A DNA stretch of 64,000 bases, taken from the NCBI GenBank assembly GCA_003344405.1, contig NOWV01000016.1:124001-188000 (forward strand), written 5' to 3'. The translations under genes were made by a program, and so were the position numbers. The DNA comes from Trichoplax sp. H2 (taxonomy: Eukaryota; Placozoa; Uniplacotomia; Trichoplacea). The number at the start of each line of letters is the position of its first letter. Positions within the stretch are counted from its first letter, which is position 1. Positions 37,201-49,012 of this stretch are shown here, one piece after another. The notes under the pieces were generated by a model. That model was not told the origin of the DNA. It saw nothing but the letters and a program-made list of their open reading frames with translations, and ran no database searches.

Positions 37201-40200
37201 CTTAGTTGAAGATTTACGGCAAGAAAAACTGGAAGCTAAGCAAGAATACGCTGCAACTGTTATTGAGGTTTGTAATTTGGTTGTATTTGTACTGTAAATA
37301 AATGAATTTGTAATATTATTAGCGGAGCTATCTTTTAATAACTTCTATAAAAATTACGATGAAATTTTAGTCTGCATTCAGAGGATATATAGCCAGAAAA
37401 CATTACTGTAAGCTCAGAGAAGCTATCGTTAAAGCACAATCTATTTGGAGAGGTGGTAAAGTACGTTGTGAATTAACACGACAATATCAAGCAGCACAAA
37501 TTATCCAAAGGTACTACCGAAATTCTCTCATAACTAAAGCCGTTCATGAAGAATATTGTAGAATCAAAAATAAAATCATTTTATTACAAGCTGTATTTCG
37601 TGGCTGGCACGATAGGTGTTTTGTGGCTAAATTCAGAGCTGCAATTTGCATTCAATCCCATTGGAGAGGATATCATACACGTAGAAATTTTATGAGAACA
37701 AAACAGGAAATTGTTACTGTTCAATCTTGTGTCCGACGATGGTTTGCGCAACGAAGGCTTCAACAATATACTACTGCTGCTATAACTATACAATCGATGT
37801 ATCGACGATGGCATGTACAGCAAAATCTTCAACAACAGCGTAAAGCAGCAACTATAATACAAAAATCATTCAGATGTTATCACGTAAAACAGAAATATCG
37901 GCAGTTACAGCAATCGGCTCTAGTTATACAGCAGCAATATCGCGCTATGAGGGCAATGCAAATACAACAGTATACATACTTAATCATACGAGGTGCTTGT
38001 ATAACTCTTCAAGCTGCAATAAAAGGATATCTCGTTAGGAAACAGTACTTACTAGAGAAAGCAGCTGCTATACGAATACAATCGCATTATAGATGTTATA
38101 AGCAACGCCAAGATTATATAAAATTGTGTGATTCTACTATTATTTTACAACGCCGATGGAGAGCAACTTGTCTTCAACGAACTGCGATCGATAAGTATCG
38201 AGTAATCTGCCAATCTATTCTTACCATTCAGACCTACTATCGTGGATGGGTGACAAGAAAATGCTACAATACTAAATTACGATCAGCATTAATAATACAA
38301 TCTGCATATCGTCGAGCAGTATGTCAGCGATTATATCTCAATAAGAAATTTGCTGCAATAATGATACAATCTAATATTAGGCGTTGGATTAGCCATCGTG
38401 CCTATGTTCAAAAATATCATGCTATAATGGTATTACAAGCTTTCGTCAAAGGTTGGCTAAAAGGTCAAGACGTTCGTCGAGTCTGTGATTTTTATGCAAT
38501 CAGACAAAGTTGTATCTTCATTCAATCTAGAATACGTGGATATCTGGCAAGAAAGGAATTAATTAGAAAAAGAAATGCTGTCCGATGTATTGAAAATTGT
38601 TATTTGACCTACACTTGTCGATGTCGCTATTTGAATACTCAACACTCTGCTATCACTATACAACGGTGGTGGTTATCTGTTAAAAAGGGTAGAGCTTGTA
38701 GACAATTCTATCTAACGCTTACACAATCTTCAATCTTAATTCAATCCATGTGGCGAATGCATATTGCTAGAAGTCATTACATTCAAATGAGAGCGGCGGC
38801 TATCCTAATTCAAAGTCATTATCGTCGGTATAGACAGATTAAAAAGTATACTGATCTAAAAATTGCGGCATCCATCATTCAGCAAAGATACAGGGCTCAA
38901 ATTGAAATGAGAAAAGTTCGTGCAGCCTACTCAAGTAATATGCAAGCGTCCATTGTTTTGCAATCGGCATGGAGAAGTTATGTAGTTAGACGTCAATATC
39001 TACAAACGAAAAGAGCAGCAACTTTAATTCAAAGTTATCATCGACGATACTTAGCCTGTAAGAGCTATAATACTATGAAAATTGCAGCAGTTGTCATCCA
39101 GCAAAGATACAGAGCTCAAATTGAAATGAGAAAAGTTCATGCAGCCTACTCAACTATTATGCAAGCGTCCATTATTTTGCAATCGGCATGGAGAAGTTAT
39201 GTAGTTAGGCGCCAGTATCTACAAATGAAAAGAGCAGCAACTTTAATTCAAAGTTATCAACGACGATACTTAGCCTGTAAGAGTTATAATACTATGAAAA
39301 TTGCAGCAGTTGTCATCCAGCAAAGATATAGAGCACAAGTTAAGATGAGAAATGATGAAAAGGATTACTTGACTACAAAGGCCTCTGCTATTAAGATACA
39401 AGCAGCCTATCGAGGATATCAACAAAGAAAATCACTAGCAAAGAAACATAATGCAGCTATAAAGATACAAGCATTATGGAAAATGAATATTCAAAGAAAG
39501 ATGTATCTAAGACAATATCATGCTTGCACTATTTTACAATCTCATGTTCGTGCAACATTATTGACTATAAAAACTAGAAAGCGATATTTACAAATTTTAC
39601 AATCGACCATTTTATTGCAATCAATGGTAAGGCGTTGGCATCATGTTAAACGTTATAATTTATTAAGGAGAGCTGCATCTGTGATTCAAACTTACTGGCG
39701 ATTATATTGTATCCAAAAGTCTTACCAGAAGCAGCGAGAAGCTGTTATTAAAATTCAACGAAAGTGGCGTGCAACACTGCTACGCAATCACTTACATCGT
39801 CACTTCCGACAAATGATACAAGCAAGCTTAACTATTCAAAAGTGGACCAGAAGGTATTTAGCCATGAAACAGTACAACATCTTAAAGGCGGTTATCAAAA
39901 TTCAGACCACCTATAGAGGTCATATCTGTCGCCGGCAGTTTAATCGAGAAAGATCCGCTGCTCTCAAAATACAATCAATGATAAGAATGCATAAACAACG
40001 TTGTACTTATATGCAACGATTAAATGCTATTCATGTTATCCAAAAGTGTACTAAAGCTTATTTACTGGGTCAACAAATACGTCAAAATTTTAATTATAAA
40101 AAGATGAAAAATGCATGTACGATGATACAAACTGCTTTGAGAAGACACTTAGCTTATAAGCAATACCAACATTTACGAGCAACAACTATTAAAATGCAAG

Positions 40201-43087
40201 CGCAGTTTAGAGGAAAAACTGTGAAAAAGCGTTATGATCAATTACGTGAGGCAACGATCACTTTACAACGCCGATTAAGAGCTAATTGGATTGCTAGATA
40301 TGAATTATTGCAATATCACTTTATACGTGGTGCTATTATAACAATTCAAAGTAAATATCGTAGCTATGTCGTTCGTAAAAAGTACTGTCAATTAAAAGAT
40401 AGTATCATTAAAGTGCAAGCTAATGTCCGATGTTATCAAGAAAGGAATCGTTATTTACAACTTTTGAATGCTGCAATAATGATGCAAAGAAGATACAGAA
40501 GTAAAATTATTGCTCAAAAATTAAATCATGAGTATAGAAAACTTCGTCAAAGTGCTATTCTCATCCAAGCTGTTTATCGTGGACATTTATATAGGCGACA
40601 TCTAGCTCAGCATAATGCGGCAGCTATTACTATCCAATCTTTCTATAGAGGCTATCAAGTTAGACGTAATCATGGCGATTTAGTTAATACTGTGACAAAA
40701 TTGCAAGCAATGTTTAGAAGAAAAAAAGCTCAAATTTATTACAAGCAATTATTACGAGCATGTAGTATGATACAGCAAAGATATAGAGCTAAACTGGCTA
40801 TGAAGAATACTGTAAAAGACTATTTGTGTAAACGAGTAGCTATTATTAGATTACAAAGTGCTGTAAGAGGCATGTTCTCAAGAAGGGAAGCTCAAAAGAT
40901 TCGTTCTACAATTAAACTTCAAGCACATGTACGCGGAATGTTGCAACGCCAAAATTACATGAAATTAAAACAATCAGCCATATTTATTCAATCAAAAATA
41001 CGTAGTTTGTTAGTCCGTAAGGATTATCAACGGCAATTGAATGCTATAATATATATCCAACGTTGGTATAGAGCTAGATGTCTAGCTAATGCAACACGGT
41101 ATAGCTACTTGTATACATGCGGTGCTATTATCACAATCCAGGCTACTTATAGAGGTTACTCTGTAAGAAAATTAGCCAATAAACAGCGTGAAGCTGCTAT
41201 TCAGATACAAAGTTTTTACAGATGCTATTTTCAACGACGCCAATATACGCAATTGAGAAAGAATGCTATTCTTTTGCAAGCATGTGTACGACGGCAACAG
41301 CTTCAAGAAAGATACCAACAAATGCAAAAAGCTACAATTATCTTACAAAGTTATTACCGAGCTTATAAAGTTAGTCGTGATCAAAGAGAAAGTTATCTTT
41401 ATATTCGGACCGCAGTAATCCGATTGCAATCATGCTGGCGTGGATATAGAACTAGAAAGCAAATTGCTTTTGAAAATGCTGCTTTAACATTACAGAAGCG
41501 GTACAGAATGAAATTAATAGGTCAAAGTATAAGAAATAATTATTTACAACTACGTGAGGCAGTTATTTGTATTCAAGCCTTTTATCGTGGCCATCAATGT
41601 AGAAAGTGGACAACTAAGCTACGTGCTTGTCGTATAATTGTAGCTCACCAGAGAGGATATATGATCAGGTTATACTTTTATAAGTATTTTCGATTGCGCT
41701 TATCATTGTGTGACTTGTATGATATTCTAGTCGAATTCTATCCGATGTAAAATTTTAATTGCGTATCTTACAACGGTACTCGTATTTATACATAGCGACG
41801 ATAAAAAATAAACGTATATAGCTTAATTGCCATATTATTTTTTATGCAGGAAACGTATCGCTCAGCAAAATCAAGCTGCAAGATTAATACAAACCCGGTG
41901 GCGTCTGCATAATCGCTATACGCAAGCAAATAGACGTATCGAAAGAGCTGCAACTTTGATTCAAGCAACATGGAGAGGCTATATTGTACGCTTGAACCAA
42001 TTGAAGCATAACAAAGCTCTAGAAGAGGCAAGACAACGCATAAAGCAAGCAAATGAAGCTGTAACTGAAGACAAAAAGTTATCCAATCGAACAAAATCAG
42101 CATTAAGATGGCTATTGAAGCCAAACATATATATGTCAAAACTACATGAAGCTCTAAGGAATTTAGGTAAATTCTTTTACCTCAAGTACAGTTTATTTAT
42201 CATACGCAGTGATAAAAGAAATAGAAAATCGTGTATTGAAGTTTTTATTTCTTTAACATTATAGATAATCCAACAAAATTTTCTCAGGTTTGCAGTGAAA
42301 ATTTAGCAAATAGTGATGCTCCGGAGATTATTTTCAAATTAATTAAATCACTGAATCATAGCGTGCCTAGCTATGATTTAAATAATGCAGCGTTGGATGT
42401 CTTAATCAACGTGGCTAACGTAAGCATAGAATACGGATTTCATAAATACTGTACTGTATACACGTATACACTTTGAATAAGAATTATGTTGCCTAACTGA
42501 TCTACACCATTGTACAATGCATTTTTAGTTTTGATTATGCTCGAATAACAAGATTTTAAGTGACCAGTGTTTTTTTCTCCTTGATTAGTTCCCAACGTGT
42601 ACACAGGCGGTTTATGAAGCGGAAAATTCAATTTCAACTATTATTCATGTCATTCATGGTTACATTAATAAAAATAATGCCATTTGCTATAAAGCTAGCC
42701 ATCTACTTAAAATTCTATTGGAATCTGGTGATAGTAAGATGAAAGTAGATGTAAGTTACTTTTTTGACGTGGGAAATAAGCCAGTTAAATACGTATATGA
42801 ATTGTCTTATCTAGGGCAAGGAAGCCAAAATTTTGAACTTATAATCTAATAACGACTTTTTTCTTTATTATTAGATGTTGACGAAAGATGTGACTAGCAG
42901 TAAGAAATTAATCAAGATATTTGAAAAAGTAACCATCAATGGAAATGGAAAACACCTTCATATTTACAATATTGGCCGAAAAAATTCCAAAATAGCTTCA
43001 AGCAAACACCTAACTACATCATGTTTGCTACTTGTAAAAGAATTGCTAAAAGCTCAATCTACATTTTACAGCAAGTCCATCAAGTAG
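31299..43087 (+). CDS. ASPM: ASPM (abnormal spindle) homologue
   Basis: Spindle-pole microtubule minus-end protein. Its 26 exons are 31299-31751, 32030-32089, 32253-32327, 32428-32911, 33036-33107, 33201-33284, 33390-33464, 33551-33787, 33900-33967, 34224-34371, 34480-34610, 34723-34827, 34942-35012, 35089-35164, 35258-35324, 35428-35510, 35615-35815, 36272-36470, 36577-36650, 36750-36950, 37073-37267, 37371-41668, 41850-42166, 42265-42419, 42589-42750, 42875-43087. They total 2,767 residues, in frame at every join. Order: ASH (Asp-Spd2-Hydin) domain about 40-150; Asn/Gln/Lys-rich linker; ASPM core with DDRWIDKQERGF; calponin-homology region about 660-915 (LAVDLRDGVRLA; GDGRALCCLVHHYHP); IQ motifs (IQxxxR) about 960-2530; ARM-like C-terminus. 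The IQ array is mostly in exon 22 (4,298 bases), as human ASPM packs its IQs into one giant exon. Roughly 60 IQ units by spacing, not counted exactly. Confidence 0.97.
38881..39318 (+). repeat. Recent in-frame 219-bp tandem duplication inside the ASPM IQ array
   Basis: The phrase agcaaagatacag recurs at 38881, 39100 and (as agcaaagatatag) 39319, exactly 219 bases apart each time. The two full units encode 73 residues each, three IQ motifs, and are nearly identical: both contain QIEMRKV, AWRSYVVRRQYLQ, KRAATLIQSY and RRYLACKSYNTMKIAAVV. Other IQ units in this gene are far more diverged. The length is a multiple of three, so the frame is kept. Confidence 0.93.
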
Positions 43088-44504
43088 ATAGTTATAATTT
43101 TATTACCAATAATATGATACCCTCTAATGATGCATATCGTATTGGTTGTTATAAATTTGGATGCCTATATTTTATCTATGCATATCACTTTATTATCTTA
43201 ATGTACAGATACCTATAAGATTAATATGACCCTATGTGTCTATCTTATCCTGTCCTTTTTATCATTTATTAGTAGATTATACTAAAATTAATTGTAACGT
43301 TATGAGCCTGTATTCTATGTTAGATTAACTTGCCACTTTAATGGTTGTAAAAGTATCTAGTTTCCTTTCATTCCAAGGGTGTAGCTTAAGTAGGGGAAAA
43401 TTGGACTATTATGTTATTAACAGAAGTCGTATAAAAATTGATTGTTAGTTTTAAGATTGCTTGAATACTGAAAATTTGAATACGACATACTCGTACATTA
43501 AAACTTTCAAAATATTTATAAATCTTAATCTTATCTTGTTCAATCTATATTATCTCTTTATAGCCATGTTATGGGAGCTCTATCGTCTGATATCCATGGT
43601 CTCTGATAACGTAGAGTAATGTATGTTGCTCTAATAAATCTAATCCATTGTTGGGAGGGTTAGCTGAGTTTATTTTGAGCTCATTCAAAGTTAAATTTTT
43701 AGCTATGAGAATTATCAATCTGCAGACGATTGATCATTTTGTGATTATGCAATAGTTTGTTCTAATATAGTGGATAATAACCCCAACAAGTTCAATATTC
43801 ATTCGCTAAGATTGTTATCCCGTCATCAGATGTGCACAAATAACACATAGGCCTGTTAGTAGCTAGGAAGTTTTTTTCCCTTAGGTATGTTGACCAGAAA
43901 CTTCAGTTCCTTAAAGTCTAAAAAGACTTTAAATTTAGATTTTTGTAAGATTTTTACGGGGTAGGGAATCCTGTCTACTCCTCCTATCACATAGATAATA
44001 CAGATGTTCCAATATGATCTACGATATGCCTAAATAAACGATGGTGTTGCATAAAAGGTAGCATAATTTATCTTGAAGTTAATTTTTGGATTATTATTTA
44101 AATTATGCCTGTGTAAAGTTCACTATCGTCCTTATTGATCTCTTCTACCAATATCGAACAGTGTAACATGGAAAAGACAAGATTAATTTAAGAAGCGGCA
44201 ATTTATTCAGCACAGTATTGTTGGCTCGTAGTGGTCTTAATTTTATTGATTGTACGGTATTTTTGATGATTGATGGTTTTTATAGGATAGCTTGTAAGCC
44301 AATTTTGTAAATTTTAAAAGCTGAATTTGAACTTTTCTTAGAGATCTTTTTTACTTTCATGAGCAGGTCCTAGCATTATGAAATATTTACTTGTTATCTG
44401 CATTCTTTTTCACTTTGTATAATGTACTATACGCGTACTATACATAATATTTAAATCTCAAATACTTCTTTACAATACCTAACAGTAGTTATTTGTCTTG
44501 CTGC
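43088..44504. other. Non-coding stretch downstream of ASPM
   Basis: Contains the ASPM 3' untranslated region and then AT-rich sequence with no exon chain. Short frames here have no conserved content. Confidence 0.5.
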
Positions 44505-45250
44505 CTGCAGCATTTTTCGACTTTGCAAACGTTATTTTGATGTCATACTGAATGGATATCTCATTCATGGCAGCCACTTATGCTTACTACTTTCAGTATT
44601 TTTTCATTTACTGCAATATACCTTTATTAAAGGGTTATCTACCTAATAGATTATTTTTGCTTGCCACCTGCAGGATTTTTCGACTTTGTACACATTATTT
44701 TGATCTCATATTGTCCCTTACTGAATGGATCTCATTCATGGCAGCCACTTATGCTTGCTACCTTCAACTTTTTTTATATTACACCATTGAGATAGCATAA
44801 TTAACAGTAGTTTAAAAAGGATATCTACCTAATTACCGTTTTGCTTGGTGCCTGCATCATCTTTAGACTTTGCACATATCATTTAGATCTCATCTTGTCT
44901 CTTTCTGAAGATCTAATACCTGTAGCCTTTTTTTTTTTGACTTTGCAAACATCATTTTGATCTTATCTTTGCCTCTTTCCTGCATGAAAACCTAATACCT
45001 GCAGCATTTTTAAAATTTTGCATCCATTATTTTGATCTCATCTTTTCTCTTACTAAATGGATATCTATAATAATAGCTGCAGTATTTTTTGACTTTGCAT
45101 CCATTATTTTGATCTCATCTTGTCTCCTACTGAATGGACATGTAATAGCTGCAGCATTTTTGGACTTTGCATACTGTCCACATTGTGTACTGTAGTGAAT
45201 GGGTGCCTTATCACTGGCAGCCACTGCTGTGCTGTATAATTATGCTTGCT
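44505..45250. repeat. Degenerate tandem repeat built on gacttTGCA...ATTTTGATCTCAT
   Basis: At least seven copies of a core such as gcagcatttttcgactttgca, then about five bases, then attattttgatctcat, then a tail with actgaatgg. Copies begin near 44507, 44670, 44850, 44925, 45000, 45078 and 45150. Unit length varies from about 75 to 160 bases because some units also carry tctcattcatggcagccactta. No frame is conserved across units. Confidence 0.8.
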
Positions 45251-45545
45251 ACCTGCATCTTTTTCCATCTTATCCAGTTTAATTAAGGGTACGATTGCTT
45301 GTCACATCATTCTCACTTTGTTCGTTACACCCTGGAACATAGCAAGCAGGTCTGTTTACATATGTTGATGAAGGCATACATAATTTCAACAATGATTATG
45401 CCGTGCTGATCAAATAGGCACAGTAAAAGAGGATAGAAAAGGAGTTGATTAGGTCATGGGCAATTGGGCATGGCCGTGGGAGTGGATAGCAACATCGTTG
45501 GTCCATTTTACCCCATGCTATCGCAAGAACATACGTAGCGGACGT

Positions 45546-46117
45546 GATCACCTGTGTTGAAGAGAAACTGGAGGGTATGACAGCTCATTTTGCACACATC
45601 ATATCCCATGGATTGAAGAGTCAGAAATGATGTCATCATAGCAGTCACCGTATAGTACGCGTATCCCTCCCCCCATGTCAATAAAACTTAACCTGCGAGT
45701 GTCTCGCCAGGTGTACAGTATAATCGTATACGTTATTAATTGATCACCTGTGTTGAAGTAGAGAAACTGGAGAGTATGACAGCTCATTTTGCACACATCA
45801 TATCCTATTGAGTGAACAGTCAGAAATAATGTCATTATAGCAGTCATCGTAGTGTACGCGTATCCCTCACCTCATGTCAACAAAACTTAACCTGCCAGTG
45901 TCTCGCCAGGTGTACAGTATAATCGTATACGTTATTAATTGATCACCTGTGTTGAAGAAGAGAAACTGGAGGATATGACAGCTCATTTTGCACACATCAT
46001 ATCCCATGGATTGAACAGTCAGAAATAATGTCATCGTAGCAGTCAGCGTGCTGTACGCGTATCCCTCACCCCATGTCAACAAAACTTAACCTGCGAGTGT
46101 CACGCCAGGTGTATAAT
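45546..46117. repeat. Three tandem copies of a ~197-bp repeat
   Basis: gatcacctgtgttgaag begins units at 45546, 45742 and 45941 (periods 196 and 199). Each has gagaaactggag, atgacagctcattttgcacac, gtacgcgtatccctc and aaacttaacctgc in the same order. The copies are highly similar, so the array is fairly young. Minus-strand frames of 70-80 residues appear in two units only because the repeat is similar. Confidence 0.92.
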
Positions 46118-46128
46118 CGTCTATAGGA

Positions 46129-46159
46129 CCAATCAGACAACTCGATTGAAATGACGTCA
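46129..46159. promoter_or_regulatory. Promoter-like CCAAT box and cAMP-response element without an obvious gene
   Basis: CCAAT at 46129-46133 is followed 18 bases later by a perfect CRE palindrome TGACGTCA at 46152-46159. The following 250 bases look less AT-rich than their surroundings. This pairing is common in animal promoters. I see no first exon on either strand nearby; the next recognised gene is the CTR transporter, 2.9 kb downstream. Confidence 0.35.
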
Positions 46160-46499
46160 ATGGCCTGAGAAAAAGTGAAGCCGAAAAGCTCCACGCGCTA
46201 TTCTAGGTTCGGATAGGAGATCGGTATCCAGTCTAATACCTAGTAGGCTATTGGTTCTCGCTGGACTAGGCCAACGCCTAGCCAGTGCTTTAGTTCACAA
46301 TAGTAAACAAAGCCTTTACAAAGGTACCATTCGCCCCCCTTCCACGCGACAATAGAAGCCCATAGACGTTGTCAACCCCTGGTCAGATTCCTTATAGTCA
46401 TAAGGAATTTTCCCATAACGGCGACAAGACAAAAATCCATAGCAACAAAGTTCGATTCGACGGATTCAAAATTGGGGAGAATAAATATTCAAAGTTAAA

Positions 46500-48900
46500 T
46501 CTTACCCGTCTACAATCGTGTAAGTCGTTATCAATGAGCTAAAACGTTCGATTGCTAACGTCATTGATGAGCAGTTCAATCGATGATGATGTTTGATGAT
46601 GAAGATTGTGGTTAAGATGAATGAGTAGGAGAAGTCAGTCAAGATAGCTTGGACGATCAACACTTCCATCATGGGAGTATTTTCTCCACCAGTACTCTTA
46701 ACATTGGAAATCATTCTCGTAGTAATTTACTGTAGCTCAATTAAAACGTCATGATTGCTAACGTTTATATCAATGATGATAATTTCAATCGATGCGAGAT
46801 GGTGATGATGAAGACTGTTGTTTAGTTAAATGAATGTTATTTAAGAATAGTTAACAAGTCATGCTGGGCAGTGGCCATATTGACCATATTCAACCACTGT
46901 TGTATTTCTCCTACTCGAAGCAGAATATGAGAATAATATTTAAAATCAGCGTCGTATTCACTTACTTTATTGTTCGTTAAATCGATGAAAACATAATAAG
47001 TGCTAACATCAAAATCAAGGATGATAATTTAATGTACAGGAAATGTTCCATGATGAAGATTGAACTTTAGTTGGATTGATGTTGTTGAAGAAGAAAATGG
47101 TAAAGTCATGCTCACCACTAGCCATATTGACCATATACTGTCGTACTTTCTCTACTTTAATGTTCGAGATCATCATGGTATTAATTAATGGTTTTAACCT
47201 ACTGCGGTTAAATAGTATCAAGATATCATGGACTGCTAATATCTAGATAAACAGTGACGATTTAAATATTAACTAGAAAAAGTATTAATCATTAAAGATT
47301 ATAGTTCACTTGGATCAATGTTATTTAAGAACCGTATCGAAAACATGTTGGACCGTGGCCATGTCGATGACGGAGCATTCTCTCTACTCTGACATTTTAT
47401 ATCATCATCGTACTATCTTACTGTAGTTAAATGATATCAATATGTCATGGATTGCTAACATCTAGATCAGCGATGATCATTTCACTGAGTCTAAAGCTAT
47501 TTTTCTCTATGGATGGCATTTTCTGTCTTAACTAAATACAAAGAAAATTCATTTTGAATGTCTCTTCAACCGTGATGCAATCAATCAGTACACTATAGTA
47601 AATACCTACACCATTTTTTGTCTTCATCAGTTATTTATGTTTTCAATATTTTACTGCACTTAGAAATTTTGATGATTTCGGCCAGTTGAATATCATTTTT
47701 TTTCTGTATCTATCGTGCCTGAGTGCAATCAAAACATAACTAATCAGTGATGGCAATTTTAGTGAGTTAAAAGCGATCAATTCGATCCTTTCTAGTCATT
47801 TTCCATTATACTCTTCGTTAATTTTATTGAGCTGAATAAAGTCTAAACATTCAATACATTAATATAGTAATTCATTTCCGATGTTTTTCACACTTGACGA
47901 TGACGACTTCGCTTAGTTTATTCAATTTTCTTCCGTCAGTCAATTTTGACCGTTCTGTACTAGAATGACATCGAAACAGTCAACGCTTAGTGCCTTTATC
48001 AAAGATGATGATTTCAGTCAGTTTCCAATAATATTCTTATACTGTACACCCGTATTGGCTGTACCCGAAACTAGATTGAAAATTTGGATCAATTACCAAT
48101 ACCTTGATATATCACGATGACGATGATTTCACTTACTTTAAAAATAGCCTTCCGATAGACAAATAATTATAATCAAAATTTCTTTCAATAGTATGATTAT
48201 TCTGACAGAATGTTGACGCTAGAAGCAATTCTAAATTATAGATGATCGCTCTAGCGTCAATTACAATTGCTGATATTTCTGTTAGTCAAGAATTTCATCT
48301 GTCTTTAAATTTTTCTATTTTTAAAACCGTATTGTTAATACTATTTGCGATATAATCGTCATATTTCATCAGATTGACGAATATTTATACAGTACTGTAG
48401 TGTACTACACATATCATCGGGACATACTGTAATACAAGAAGAATAAGAAAAATCAAAGTCGAGATTTTTCTCATTTATAGACTGCGTTGAAATCTTCATC
48501 ACGTACACCACTTGTGTAAATAAAATTGGATCTCAATTTATTTTCATCGATTAGACAAATACAGCGACCAGTAATTAATAAATTATAGATTATTTCTTAA
48601 GACTAGCTCATTAATTTTTATAAGTTTCATCAAGACAGGGCCATCGATTCGATGAACATCATTTCTGCTTGATGGTGACGGTTAACAACTTATCCTTTAG
48701 ATTGTTATGGAAATCGATGCATAGTTCTACTTCATTCATGTCAACTATTAACAATTTCATGATAATATTTTTAGAATCATTTCGCGCTCTTATTATGACC
48801 GTACCATCGTTGGATAGTTCTATTTCTTTATCAGTTGTTTTTACTTAATCATCTTGAGGCTAAGCATGAATTCATGTCATCAATTAGAGTTAGCCAACCT
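46500..48900. repeat. Old, diverged ~220-250-bp tandem repeats
   Basis: Related phrases recur: ttgctaacgtcattgatgagcag near 46550, ttgctaacgtttatatcaatgatgataatttcaatcgatg near 46755 (quoted in part), gtgctaacatcaaaatcaagg near 47000, actgctaatatctagat near 47233 and attgctaacatctagatcagc near 47452. Each is followed by gatgaagatt-like and ggccatattgacc-like pieces. Beyond about 47700 similarity is weak, with echoes such as cagtgatggcaattttagtgag. No coding frame is shared. Confidence 0.6.
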
Positions 48901-49012
48901 CTGTCGAAACTAGATATGCTATAATTAGTCTCATAAATTCATTTTGATGTCTATTAATACGGTATAAATTGATTCTGTTTCGGATAGTTGCTAAGACTGA
49001 AAGAAAAGAATT

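Noticed and set aside
37584-37862. Minus-strand 92-residue frame
   Set aside because: Shadow of the ASPM IQ exon on the opposite strand.
45599-46082. Two similar minus-strand frames of 70-80 residues
   Set aside because: They are the same repeat unit read twice; the third unit breaks the frame and nothing resembles a protein family.
44505-46117. CRISPR-like array
   Set aside because: Units are adjacent and degenerate, without short identical repeats and unique spacers, and the segment is animal nuclear DNA.
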